The notes below the pieces were generated by a model. It ran no database searches and was not told the origin of the DNA. It saw nothing but the letters and a program-made list of their open reading frames with translations. From JANNBN01 sp031385545 (lineage in GTDB: Bacteria > Actinomycetota > Acidimicrobiia > Acidimicrobiales > JANYDT01), in NCBI GenBank assembly GCA_031385545.1, contig JANNBN010000149.1, forward strand, positions 7,249-71,248: 64,000 nt of DNA. The letters are read 5' to 3'. This document shows positions 24,596 to 33,644 of this stretch, in pieces. The number at the start of each line of letters is the position of its first letter. Position 1 is the stretch's first letter. The translations under genes and the position numbers were made by a program.

Positions 24596-25798
24596 GTGAG
24601 TTCTCCGCCTGTTTTCGTGTCGCGTCTGGTGGGCCTGCCACTGCACGCGCCTGACGGTAGCCCGGTCGGCAAACTCTTCGACGTCATCCTTGGCCACCCA
24701 GCCCCTGGATCGCCACCCCCGGTTGTGGGCTTCGTGGCCGAGGTTCAGCGGCGGCTGATTTTCATCGGTTCCAACCGCATCGGCGAGCTTGACGTCACCG
24801 GGGCGCGGCTCCTGGTGGGCATGGTTGATCCTCGCCGCCTGCGTTTGCGTTCCGGCGAGGTGCTTGTCCGCAAGGACTTGTTCGACCAGCGCGTGGGACG
24901 CGAAGTCATCAACGACGTCGCCATCCGCCTGACCCCCGGCGCGGCGAGGGCATGGGAGGTTGCCGGCGTGTCGCTGGTGTCAAGCGGCCTCATTCGACGC
25001 CGACGCACAGGGCGTCTCACCGGCAGTGATGTGCTGGCCGAGCTGTTTCCGACTACGGCCGTTGCACAACAGGTCTCAACGCTTCGCGAAATGAACGCGG
25101 CCGACGCAGCCACTGCGGTGTTCACCATGACTGACGCAGACCGTATGGCCGTCGCCGACGCAATGGGCGACGAGGAATTGGCCGAGTTGCTCGAAGAGCT
25201 TCCGGACGAAGAGGGCATTCAGTTGTTGGAGTCGCTCGATGTGGAACGTGCTGCAGACGTTCTCGAGCAGATGGAGGCCGACGACGCCGCCGACCTGTTG
25301 GGCGAAATGCCCATTGCTGAGCGTGAAGAAGTGCTGGCCGCAATGGATCCCACCGAAGCCGAGACGCTGCGCCGTCTGGTGCAGTACTCACCCGAGTCCG
25401 CCGGTGGTCTGATGAACCCGTACCCGGTCATCCTCGGGCCGACTGCCACGGTGGCCGAAGCGCTAGCCCATATCCGTGACCCCGACCTGCCTGCTGCTGA
25501 GGCTTCGCACGTGTTCGTCTGCGAGGCTCCGTTCGAAACGCCGACCGGTCGCTATCTCGGTCCCGTCGGCTTCCAGCGGTTGCTGCGCGAACGTCCCTCC
25601 ACGCACCTGTCGCGGTGCCTGGACGAAGGCCCCAGCGTTGTGCCGCCCGATCTCAGCATGAGTGAGTTGGCGCGGCGCCTGGCTCAGTACGACGTCGTCG
25701 CAGTTCCCGTGTCAGATGCACAGGGCCGCCTGCTTGGCACCGTCTCGGTCGACGACGTGCTCGACCATCTTCTGCCTGAAGGGTGGCGACGCCGATGA
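24596..25798 (+). CDS. Cytosolic PRC-barrel / MgtE N-domain / CBS protein
   Basis: A 400-residue soluble protein. Residues about 5-115 form a PRC-barrel-like region (GLPLHAPDGSPVGKLFDVIL). Residues about 150-270 are the helical MgtE N-domain, with acidic repeats such as LAELLEELPDEEGIQLLESL and ADDAADLLGEMP. A CBS pair follows, ending LLGTVSVDDVLDHLLPEGW. The transmembrane magnesium-channel part of MgtE is missing. It overlaps the next gene by 4 nt (ATGA). In actinobacteria such proteins sit beside DUF1003 proteins, and a role in divalent-cation sensing is inferred from the domains. Confidence 0.85.
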   Translation: MSSPPVFVSRLVGLPLHAPDGSPVGKLFDVILGHPAPGSPPPVVGFVAEVQRRLIFIGSNRIGELDVTGARLLVGMVDPRRLRLRSGEVLVRKDLFDQRVGREVINDVAIRLTPGAARAWEVAGVSLVSSGLIRRRRTGRLTGSDVLAELFPTTAVAQQVSTLREMNAADAATAVFTMTDADRMAVADAMGDEELAELLEELPDEEGIQLLESLDVERAADVLEQMEADDAADLLGEMPIAEREEVLAAMDPTEAETLRRLVQYSPESAGGLMNPYPVILGPTATVAEALAHIRDPDLPAAEASHVFVCEAPFETPTGRYLGPVGFQRLLRERPSTHLSRCLDEGPSVVPPDLSMSELARRLAQYDVVAVPVSDAQGRLLGTVSVDDVLDHLLPEGWRRR

Positions 25799-26520
25799 CC
25801 AGACGCGGAGCACTCGGACGGGTCAGCCGCCGTTCCGAGGACAACAAGCCAGCGGCGCGGGGAGGGTTCGACCTGTTCGACGGTCAACCCGAAACTGAAC
25901 GTGCCCCGTTGCTGAACGAAGTCAGTTCCAAGGGCATCGTTGCCGACCGTCGGCCGCGAGTCATCTCTCCGTCTGCGCGCTCGAAGGTCGACCTTGGTGC
26001 GCCGCGCCGCCGCGGTCTTCGGTTCGGGGTTCGCTATGACACCGAGGTGTTCGGCCGGTTCTCCGAGACCATCGCCCGGTTCATCGGCACCGGCCGGTTC
26101 CTCGTTTACCAGTCGGTCTTCATCGCCACCTGGATCGTGTGGAACATCGTTTTCAAGGGCGCGACGCCATCACGCGATGCGCACCGGTTCTCGTTCGATC
26201 CGTATCCGTTCCAGTTCCTGACGCTCATCCTGTCGTTGCAGGCCGCCTACGCCGCGCCGCTCATCCTGCTTGCGCAGAACCGCACAGAAATTCGCGACCG
26301 TCGTCAGAACGAGCGTGATCGCCAGGTCGCATCACGAACACAGGCCGACGCCGAGTTCATCACCCGCGAGCTGGCCTCTATCCGGCTTGCCCTGTCCGAC
26401 GTCGCGACCGTCAGCGAGGTCGACAAGGCACTGGAGCGTGCTCTCGACCGTGCGGCTGCTGTCGCCCGCGCCGAGATGCCACCCAAGTCCACCGAGAAGC
26501 TCGGCGACAAACACCACTGA
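25795..26520 (+). CDS. DUF1003 membrane protein
   Basis: A 241-residue protein with about 75 hydrophilic N-terminal residues, then the DUF1003 core. Two transmembrane helices (around FLVYQSVFIATWIVWNIVF and FQFLTLILSLQAAYAAPLIL) are joined by a loop with FDPYPF. The conserved LLAQNRTEIRDRRQNERDRQ follows, then a long charged helix that could be coiled coil. The ATG overlaps the stop of the MgtE_N/CBS gene, an arrangement implying a joint function. The role is unknown. Confidence 0.85.
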   Translation: MTRRGALGRVSRRSEDNKPAARGGFDLFDGQPETERAPLLNEVSSKGIVADRRPRVISPSARSKVDLGAPRRRGLRFGVRYDTEVFGRFSETIARFIGTGRFLVYQSVFIATWIVWNIVFKGATPSRDAHRFSFDPYPFQFLTLILSLQAAYAAPLILLAQNRTEIRDRRQNERDRQVASRTQADAEFITRELASIRLALSDVATVSEVDKALERALDRAAAVARAEMPPKSTEKLGDKHH

Positions 26521-26554
26521 ACACGGAAACTGTGGAGCGGTTGGCCTGGCACGG

Positions 26555-26560
26555 TAGGTT
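26555..26560 (+). promoter_or_regulatory. TAGGTT -10 element, leaderless start of the carboxyltransferase gene
   Basis: CGGTAGGTTGACCCGGTG: TAGGTT ends 6 nt before the GTG at 26567, matching the box at 24584 in 15 of 18 positions. Confidence 0.55.
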
Positions 26561-26566
26561 GACCCG

Positions 26567-28141
26567 GTGATCGAATTACCCCCGGTCCTGGCCACACGGT
26601 TGGATACCCGTTCCTCGGCCTTTGTCGCGAACCGCGAAGCGATGCAGGTGTTGCTTGACGAGGTCGACGCGCAGCAGTTGGCGGGAGTCACCGCAGGTGG
26701 TGAGCGCTACATCGCACGGCATCGCGAGCGGGGCAAGATGCTCGTCCGGGAACGGATGAACCTGTTGGTCGATCCCGACACACCGCTGCTGGAACTGCAC
26801 GCCCTTGCCGGTTACGGCACGGGTTCCAGCAGCGTCGGCGCCGGCACGGTCAACGCCATCGGGCTCATCCACGGCGTGGAGTGCTTTCTCGTTGGAACCG
26901 ACATGACTGTCCGGGGCGGCTCAGCCAACCCGTCAACGGTGAAGAAAGGGGCGCGTGGCATGGAGATCGCGATGCAGAACCGGCTGCCGTACATTTCGCT
27001 CACCGAGTCCGCTGGAGCTGATCTCCCGAAGCAGTCCGAGATCTTCGTGCCGGGCGGTGCGAGCTTCAAGAACCTCACACGGATGTCCGCTGCTGGAATC
27101 CCAACGATCTCGCTTGTGTTCGGTCCGTCGACGGCCGGAGGCGCGTACACGCCGGGCATGAGCGACTACGTGGTGATGGTGAAGGAACGTGCGCAGGTGT
27201 TTCTCGGCGGGCCGCCGCTGGTGAAGATGGCCATCAACGAAGACGCGGACGAGGAGTCGCTCGGGGGTGCAGACATGCACTCCACCATCAGCGGTCTGTC
27301 GGACTACCTGGCGGTCGACGAGATGGATGCGTTGCGGCTTGGCCGCGACATCGTGCGCCATCTCAATTGGCGTCGGCTTGGCCCAGGACCGTCGTTCCCA
27401 TCCGATGCGCCGGTGTACGACCCGGATGAATTGCTCGGGTGCGCGTCAGCCGATGTGCGTGTTCCGTTCGACACCCGCGAGATTCTCGCCCGTGTGCTGG
27501 ACGGCAGCCGCTTCGAGGAGTTCAAGCCGCTGTACGGCACGCAACTGGTGACAGGATGGGGATCGATTCAGGGCTACCCGGTCGGCGTGCTTGCCAACAA
27601 CGGCATCCTGTTCAGCGAAGAGTCGCAGAAGGGTGCGCAGTTCATCCAGCTGTGCAATCGCATCGACGTGCCGCTGCTCTTCGTGCAGAACATCACTGGC
27701 TTCATGGTGGGCACCCAGTACGAGCAGGGCGGCATCATCAAAGACGGTGCGAAGCTGATCAACGCGGTGTCCAATTCCACGGTGCCGCACCTCACGCTGA
27801 TGGTCGGAGCGTCCTACGGAGCCGGCAACTACGGCATGAGCGGCCGGGCGTACGACCCGCGGTTCGTGTTCACATGGCCCAACCACCGCATTGCGGTGAT
27901 GGGTCCCAAGCAGCTTGCGGGCGTCATGAACATCATTACCAAGGGCCGAGACCCTGAAGCCGTAGCAGCGCTCGAAGCGCAGGTCGAAGCTGAATCGACG
28001 GCGCTCTTTGCCAGTGGGCAGATCTGGGACGACGGCGTGATCGATCCGCGAGACACCCGCACGGTGCTTGCCATCGCGTTGTCCGTGGTGCACAACCAAA
28101 CCATTGCGGGTTCGTCGGCCTTCGGCGTCTTCAGGATGTAG
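26567..28141 (+). CDS. Acyl-CoA carboxylase carboxyltransferase (beta) subunit, MCC/geranyl-CoA type
   Basis: Transfers carboxyl from carboxybiotin to an acyl-CoA. It is 524 residues with two crotonase-like halves. The N half has the acyl-CoA-binding GGSANPSTVKKGARGMEIA and PYISLTESAGADLPKQ; the C half has FVQNITGFMVGTQYEQGGII, ASYGAGNYGMSGRAYDPRF and WPNHRIAVMGPKQLAGVM. These C-half motifs are those of methylcrotonyl-CoA and geranyl-CoA carboxylases rather than of propionyl-CoA carboxylase. The biotin carboxylase follows 11 nt downstream, and an isovaleryl-CoA-dehydrogenase-like enzyme and an AtuA homologue lie nearby, supporting leucine or acyclic-terpene degradation. Confidence 0.9.
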   Translation: MIELPPVLATRLDTRSSAFVANREAMQVLLDEVDAQQLAGVTAGGERYIARHRERGKMLVRERMNLLVDPDTPLLELHALAGYGTGSSSVGAGTVNAIGLIHGVECFLVGTDMTVRGGSANPSTVKKGARGMEIAMQNRLPYISLTESAGADLPKQSEIFVPGGASFKNLTRMSAAGIPTISLVFGPSTAGGAYTPGMSDYVVMVKERAQVFLGGPPLVKMAINEDADEESLGGADMHSTISGLSDYLAVDEMDALRLGRDIVRHLNWRRLGPGPSFPSDAPVYDPDELLGCASADVRVPFDTREILARVLDGSRFEEFKPLYGTQLVTGWGSIQGYPVGVLANNGILFSEESQKGAQFIQLCNRIDVPLLFVQNITGFMVGTQYEQGGIIKDGAKLINAVSNSTVPHLTLMVGASYGAGNYGMSGRAYDPRFVFTWPNHRIAVMGPKQLAGVMNIITKGRDPEAVAALEAQVEAESTALFASGQIWDDGVIDPRDTRTVLAIALSVVHNQTIAGSSAFGVFRM

Positions 28142-28152
28142 GTATACGTATC

Positions 28153-30150
28153 ATGACAATATCGTCCGTCCTCGTTGCGAACCGTGGCGAGATCACTCGC
28201 CGCATCTTCCGCACGTGCCGCCTGCTGGGCCTCAGCACGGTGGCCGTGTATTCCGATGCCGATGCTGCAGCGCCGTTCGTGGGTGAGGCCGACACGGCCA
28301 TTGGCTTGGGCGGGCTGAGCGCGGCTGATAGCTATCTGCGGGTCGAGGCCATCATCGACGCGGCTCGGCGCAGTGGTGCCGACGCCATTCACCCGGGCTA
28401 CGGCTTTCTGTCCGAAAACGCTGCCTTTGCCCAGGCCGTGGTCGACGCCGGGCTCACGTGGATCGGGCCGACGGCAGCCAACATTCGAGCCATGGGTACA
28501 AAGGTCGAGGCGAAGGCGCTGGCCGCTGCTGCTGGTGTGCCGACGCTTCCGTCGGCAACAGTGGGAACTGACCCTGTGGGCTGGGCGGCGGCTGGCGGCG
28601 CTGTGGGATATCCGCTGCTCGTCAAGGCTTCTGCCGGAGGTGGCGGCAAAGGTATGCGCGCAGTGCATGCGGCTGACGATCTGGCGGAAGCGATCGAAGG
28701 CGCTCAACGCGAGGCTGCCGCTTCGTTCGGCGATGGCACCGTGTTCCTGGAGCGTTTGCTGGTCGGCCCACGACACATCGAGATCCAGATATTCGGCGAC
28801 ACGCACGGCAACGTGGTGCACCTGTTCGAGCGGGAGTGTTCAATCCAGCGTCGCCACCAGAAAATTGTGGAAGAGGCTCCGTCGCCTGCTGTTTCTGCTG
28901 CGCTGCGCGAGTCGATGGGGTCGGTTTCGGTCGCACTCGCAAAGGCAATCGGGTACGTGGGTGCCGGCACGGTCGAGTATCTGCTCGACGCTGACGGGTC
29001 GTTCTACTTCTTGGAGATGAACACTCGGTTGCAGGTTGAACACCCGGTTACCGAGTGCATCACACGCTCTGACCTGGTGCGCTGGCAGATCGATGTTGCG
29101 AACGGTTTGCCGCTGCCACTGACCCAGGACCAGATCACCTGCGAGGGGCATGCCATCGAGGTTCGTCTGTACGCAGAGGACCCTGCCAATGGCTACATGC
29201 CATCGGTCGGAACGCTGCATCGGCTGCAGCCGGTTGGTACCCGTGGGGTGAGGTGGGACAGTGGCGTCGAAACCGGCAGCGTCGTGTCGCCCCACTACGA
29301 CCCGATGCTCGCCAAGATCATCAGCCATGCACCTACCCGTGCGCAGGCGGCTGCCGTCTTACGCCGTGAGCTGCTGGGTACGGAGGTGCACGGTGTCACC
29401 ACCAACGCGGCCAGTCTGGCGGCCATCCTCGGCGACCCGGCCTTCATTGCGGGCGACACCACGACGGCGTTCCTCGATCGCTTCCCCCATGTGATGTCGC
29501 CGCACCTGCCAGGCAACATTGCTGATGCACACATGGCCGCCATCGTGGCTGCCCGGGCAGCGGCCCACCGATCCGCTGATCAACGGTGGGGGTTTGCCCC
29601 CTCGGGGTGGCGGAACGTGGCAACGCAGGGCCAGCAGTTCGTGACGGCCGGGGAAGGCGTGCCGGTCGAGTACCGGATCAACCGTGACCGCGTTTCGTGG
29701 ACGATGGGTGGCCGCACGATGTCTGCACTCGCCGTGCGCCGTGGCGATGATTCTTGGTTGGCTACGCCAGGTACAGCGGACGACACATCATCAGCGAACA
29801 TACGAACCGCTGGCATTGTCGTGACAGTGAATCACCGTGCCGATGTCACCGGAGAACAGTGGTGGGCCAACTCTGCGCAGGGGCAAAGCTCGCTGACGGT
29901 GTCGCCCCGGTTCACGGTGCCGAGCGCGCTCGCGGCAGGGTCGGGCACCAGTGCCCCGGTTCCTGGACGGATCGTTGCGGTGCGAGTTGCCGTGGGCGAT
30001 GCGGTTGAGGAAGGACAGGTGCTCGTGGTGCTTGAGGCGATGAAGATGGAGCACACCATCCGTGCGGCTGCTGCGGCAACCGTGGTCGAGGTGCGTGTGG
30101 CCGAAGGCGATCAGGTCGATGCCCGCCAGGTGCTGGTGGTGCTGGAGTGA
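28153..30150 (+). CDS. Acyl-CoA carboxylase alpha subunit: biotin carboxylase-BCCP
   Basis: Carboxylates its own biotin with ATP and bicarbonate. It is 665 residues. The biotin-carboxylase N domain opens SVLVANRGEITRRIFRTCR. The ATP-grasp domain (about 115-330) has KASAGGGGKGMR, the ECSIQRRHQKIVEEAPS region and FLEMNTRLQVEHPVTE. A BC C-terminal domain and a linker follow, then the biotinyl domain with VLEAMKMEHTI (K631). It is fused head-to-tail like MccA/AtuF. The esterase gene overlaps its stop (GTGA). Confidence 0.93.
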   Translation: MTISSVLVANRGEITRRIFRTCRLLGLSTVAVYSDADAAAPFVGEADTAIGLGGLSAADSYLRVEAIIDAARRSGADAIHPGYGFLSENAAFAQAVVDAGLTWIGPTAANIRAMGTKVEAKALAAAAGVPTLPSATVGTDPVGWAAAGGAVGYPLLVKASAGGGGKGMRAVHAADDLAEAIEGAQREAAASFGDGTVFLERLLVGPRHIEIQIFGDTHGNVVHLFERECSIQRRHQKIVEEAPSPAVSAALRESMGSVSVALAKAIGYVGAGTVEYLLDADGSFYFLEMNTRLQVEHPVTECITRSDLVRWQIDVANGLPLPLTQDQITCEGHAIEVRLYAEDPANGYMPSVGTLHRLQPVGTRGVRWDSGVETGSVVSPHYDPMLAKIISHAPTRAQAAAVLRRELLGTEVHGVTTNAASLAAILGDPAFIAGDTTTAFLDRFPHVMSPHLPGNIADAHMAAIVAARAAAHRSADQRWGFAPSGWRNVATQGQQFVTAGEGVPVEYRINRDRVSWTMGGRTMSALAVRRGDDSWLATPGTADDTSSANIRTAGIVVTVNHRADVTGEQWWANSAQGQSSLTVSPRFTVPSALAAGSGTSAPVPGRIVAVRVAVGDAVEEGQVLVVLEAMKMEHTIRAAAAATVVEVRVAEGDQVDARQVLVVLE

Positions 30151-30686
30151 CGCGTTCGGGTGAGCCCGTGTCTGTGGTGTTGCTGCACGGCTACGACAGC
30201 ACTCCGTCGGCGATGATGCCGGTTGCCGATGCGATCGCCAAACGCTTCTCCCGGGTCTCGATCGAAATTCCTGCCGGGCCGATTCCGGTGCAACCCGCAA
30301 CCGGGGCATGGTTCGACGGTGAGCGTGCTGCCGAGGCTGCCAATTTGTTCGCTGCTCGTTTGCATGGGCCGGCCGTGCTCATTGGGTTCTCACAGGGTGC
30401 GGCGCTTGGGTTGACGGTTGCGGCGGTCACCGCAGCTGAGGTACGAGGAGTTGCTTCGCTGAGCGGATTCCTTCCTGATGACGTGACTGTGGCACCGCAA
30501 TGTGCCTTGTTCGTGGGCCACGGCGAAGACGATGAGGTCGTCGACGCGTTTCATGCACGGCGCCTGATTCGGCTGGCCACGGCAGTGGGAACACCTGTCC
30601 AGCAGTCCTTCGCTGACTACGGGCACACGTTGCCGTCGGCTCTCGAACCGCTCCTCACATGGCTGGACGGCATTCTGGAGCCATGA
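30147..30686 (+). CDS. Phospholipase/carboxylesterase-like alpha/beta hydrolase
   Basis: A compact 179-residue alpha/beta hydrolase. The nucleophile serine is in LIGFSQGAALGLTV, the acid in VGHGEDDEVVDAFH and the histidine in YGHTLPSALEPLL, so the triad is complete. It is similar to the Abhydrolase_2/YpfH-type carboxylesterases. The GTG start overlaps the stop of the biotin carboxylase by 4 nt, so it belongs to the same operon. A thioesterase or ester-clearing role in acyl catabolism is inferred. Confidence 0.82.
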   Translation: MTRSGEPVSVVLLHGYDSTPSAMMPVADAIAKRFSRVSIEIPAGPIPVQPATGAWFDGERAAEAANLFAARLHGPAVLIGFSQGAALGLTVAAVTAAEVRGVASLSGFLPDDVTVAPQCALFVGHGEDDEVVDAFHARRLIRLATAVGTPVQQSFADYGHTLPSALEPLLTWLDGILEP

Positions 30687-30760
30687 GCTCCGGCGTGTCG
30701 TCGTTGACGGCAGGCACCCCTTCGCTGTGTCACACGCGCAACCTGCAGTGCAACTGAGCG

Positions 30761-30811
30761 CAACTCGTGTGGCAAATAGACACAACTCGTGTGGCGAATA
30801 GACACAACTCG
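30761..30811 (+). repeat. 22-bp tandem repeat in a convergent gap
   Basis: Two 22-bp units beginning CAACTCGTGTGGC (starts 30761 and 30783) differ at one base and are followed by a partial third, CAACTCG. ACACAACTCG (30802-30811) is the exact reverse complement of CGAGTTGTGT at 30867-30876, so the transcript could fold across about 55 nt, possibly acting as a terminator between the converging operons. Confidence 0.75.
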
Positions 30812-30893
30812 ACCAAAATGGGCGAAAATTTGGACCGAAAGTGCCAAGTTGCGCGTATGTCTGGCCCGAGTTGTGTGCAACCGAGCGGGCGGG

Positions 30894-32075
<1,182 letters not shown>

Positions 32076-32097
32076 CGGCGGGCTGCGCTCGCCTGAA

Positions 32098-32307
32098 TTA
32101 GCCGATGACGGCGAGCAGGTCACCGTCTTGAACCTGCGAGTCGGCCGCAACTGCAACCGACGTGACCGTGCCGGCGCATGGCGCTTCGACGGGGATCTCC
32201 ATCTTCATGGACTCCAGAATCATGAGGACGTCGCCCTCGGCGACAAGGGTGCCCGGTTCAACGAGCACCTTCCAGACATTGGCAGCGAGCTCGGCGTGTA
32301 CGTCCAT
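32098..32307 (-). CDS. Stand-alone biotinyl-domain protein (biotin carboxyl carrier)
   Basis: A 69-residue protein made up only of a biotinyl/lipoyl-attachment domain. The modification motif is LESMKMEIPVEAP with K35, having Ser in place of the usual Ala before Met-Lys-Met. The second half has the GTVTSVAVAADSQVQDGDLL hairpin. It lies between engB (9 nt) and the acyl-CoA dehydrogenase (22 nt). The neighbouring biotin carboxylase already has a BCCP domain, so this carrier is apparently redundant or serves another carboxylase. Confidence 0.88.
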   Translation of the reverse strand: MDVHAELAANVWKVLVEPGTLVAEGDVLMILESMKMEIPVEAPCAGTVTSVAVAADSQVQDGDLLAVIG

Positions 32308-32316
32308 GGGGTGAGG

Positions 32317-32910
32317 CTAGCGGGAACCCGCGCGGCGGATCATGGCCCGCAGTTCGTCGATGCCGGTGCCCTTGTCCGCGCTGACCCACACCACGGAGGC
32401 GATGTCAACGCCGCAGCCTGCAGCGAGCTCTTGCTTGCGTGCGCCGAGCTTTGAAGGTTTGACCTTGTCCAGCTTGGTAGCCACGATCTGGATGGGTAGC
32501 TCGTGATGGCGAACCCAGTCGAGCAGGCCGATGTCGAGTTTGGTCGGGCCGATCTCACCGTCGACCAGCGTGAAGATGGTGACCAGGTTCTCGCGGCCCA
32601 ACAGGTACCCCTCGATCATCGCCTGCCACGAGCCACGCGTCTTCGCCGGCACCTTGGCGTAACCGTAACCGGGAAGGTCCATCACCGTGGGCCCGTCTGG
32701 CTGCTCGAACAGGTTGAGCAGCTGCGTGCGGCCGGGGGTGGTTGACACGTGTGCCAACTGACGATGGTTGGCCAGCGCGTTGATGAGCGACGACTTGCCC
32801 ACGTTGGACCGCCCGACCATGGCCACCTCAGCCTTGGTGAACGGCAGGTTGCGTGCGTCGACCGATGACGTGACGAACTTCAGCTGCAGCGGTGATGTCG
32901 TCTTTCCCAC
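32317..32910 (-). CDS. engB: Ribosome biogenesis GTP-binding protein EngB (YihA/YsxC)
   Basis: GTPase needed for large-subunit assembly. It is 197 residues. G1 is GRSNVGKSS (33-41), G2 lies near STTPGRTQ, G3 is DLPGYGYAKV, G4 is TKLDK and G5 is near VSADKGTG. GTG start, 6 nt after a TAGCCT box. It is an essential housekeeping gene heading the operon that carries the biotinyl protein and acyl-CoA dehydrogenase. Confidence 0.96.
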   Translation of the reverse strand: MGKTTSPLQLKFVTSSVDARNLPFTKAEVAMVGRSNVGKSSLINALANHRQLAHVSTTPGRTQLLNLFEQPDGPTVMDLPGYGYAKVPAKTRGSWQAMIEGYLLGRENLVTIFTLVDGEIGPTKLDIGLLDWVRHHELPIQIVATKLDKVKPSKLGARKQELAAGCGVDIASVVWVSADKGTGIDELRAMIRRAGSR

Positions 32911-32916
32911 TACGCC

Positions 32917-32922
32917 AGGCTA
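32917..32922 (-). promoter_or_regulatory. TAGCCT -10 element, leaderless start of engB
   Basis: On the minus strand TAGCCT-GGCGTA-GTG: six bases separate the hexamer from the start codon and no ribosome-binding site is present. Confidence 0.55.
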
Positions 32923-32973
32923 CCGGCCCGAGCTTGGCACGAAGCTGCTGGCTTGCGTCTCCAGCCCATTGTG

Positions 32974-32987
32974 GTCATAAATATGAC
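32974..32987 (+). promoter_or_regulatory. Palindrome upstream of the toxin-antitoxin pair
   Basis: GTCATA-AA-TATGAC, a perfect 6-bp inverted repeat ending 2 nt before the antitoxin ATG. Type II antitoxins of the Phd/YefM family repress their own operon at such palindromes, so this is a likely operator overlapping the promoter. Confidence 0.5.
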
Positions 32988-32989
32988 TA

Positions 32990-33274
32990 ATGTCCATGAC
33001 ACGTTCCCTCGCTGACGTCAAGGCGCACCTCTCGGAGCTCGTCGCCCAGGTGGACGCACAACACGACCGGGTGACCGTTACCGTGCACGGACGGCCTGCG
33101 GCGGTGCTCGTTGCGGTGGATGATCTCGACAGTCTTGAGGAGACCATCGCAGTGTTGTCGGACCGCGCGATGGTTCGTGCGCTGGCCTTCGCCGAGTCCG
33201 AAATCGCGTCTGGCGACGGCGAGAGTGAGGCCAGTTTGCGTGCGGCGATGAGCGCACGACGCGCTCTGCGGTGA
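32990..33274 (+). CDS. Type II antitoxin, Phd/YefM family
   Basis: A 94-residue protein starting MSMTRSLADVKAHLSELVAQ, with VTVTVHGRPAAVLVAVDDLDSLEETI, the conserved DNA-binding N half of Phd/YefM antitoxins. The C half is charged and probably wraps the toxin. The toxin GTG overlaps its stop by 4 nt. A second ATG two codons downstream is an alternative start. Confidence 0.85.
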   Translation: MSMTRSLADVKAHLSELVAQVDAQHDRVTVTVHGRPAAVLVAVDDLDSLEETIAVLSDRAMVRALAFAESEIASGDGESEASLRAAMSARRALR

Positions 33275-33549
33275 CCAGCGAACGCTATCACCTCGTCGTG
33301 GCTCCATCAGCCCGATGTCAACTGGCCGAACAGCTTCCAGAAACGATCGCATTCGCAGCGTTCGAGTTCATCGTGGGACCGTTGCTGGACAATCCACATC
33401 GCGTTGGCAAGCGCCTTCGCGCTCCCTTGGCCGATCGTTACAGCGCTCGCCGCGGGACATACCGAGTGCTGTATCGGATAGATGAACAGCTTGGCACGGT
33501 AACCGTTGTCGGTGTCTTTTCCCGAGCGGACGCATATCGGTCGTCCTAA
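33271..33549 (+). CDS. Type II toxin, RelE/ParE family
   Basis: A 92-residue basic protein. LVVAPSARCQLAEQLPETIA starts the fold, and NPHRVGKRLRAPLADRYSAR then RGTYRVLYRIDEQLGTVTVV are the RelE-type sheet with the Arg/Tyr residues used in ribosome-dependent mRNA cleavage. GTG start overlapping the antitoxin stop. Ribonuclease activity is inferred from the family. Confidence 0.85.
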   Translation: MTSERYHLVVAPSARCQLAEQLPETIAFAAFEFIVGPLLDNPHRVGKRLRAPLADRYSARRGTYRVLYRIDEQLGTVTVVGVFSRADAYRSS

Positions 33550-33644
33550 CGGTCGGTGCAGCGTCGGAACCGAGGGGTTGACAGCCGGTCACCGGCGAAG
33601 CGACCGTATTGCAGCGCGAGCCTCGAGGGCTGTTAGCTGATGGC

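Noticed and set aside
30720..30830. The short repeats as a CRISPR array.
   Set aside because: The units are directly adjacent without spacers and there are only two to three of them; no cas genes are present.
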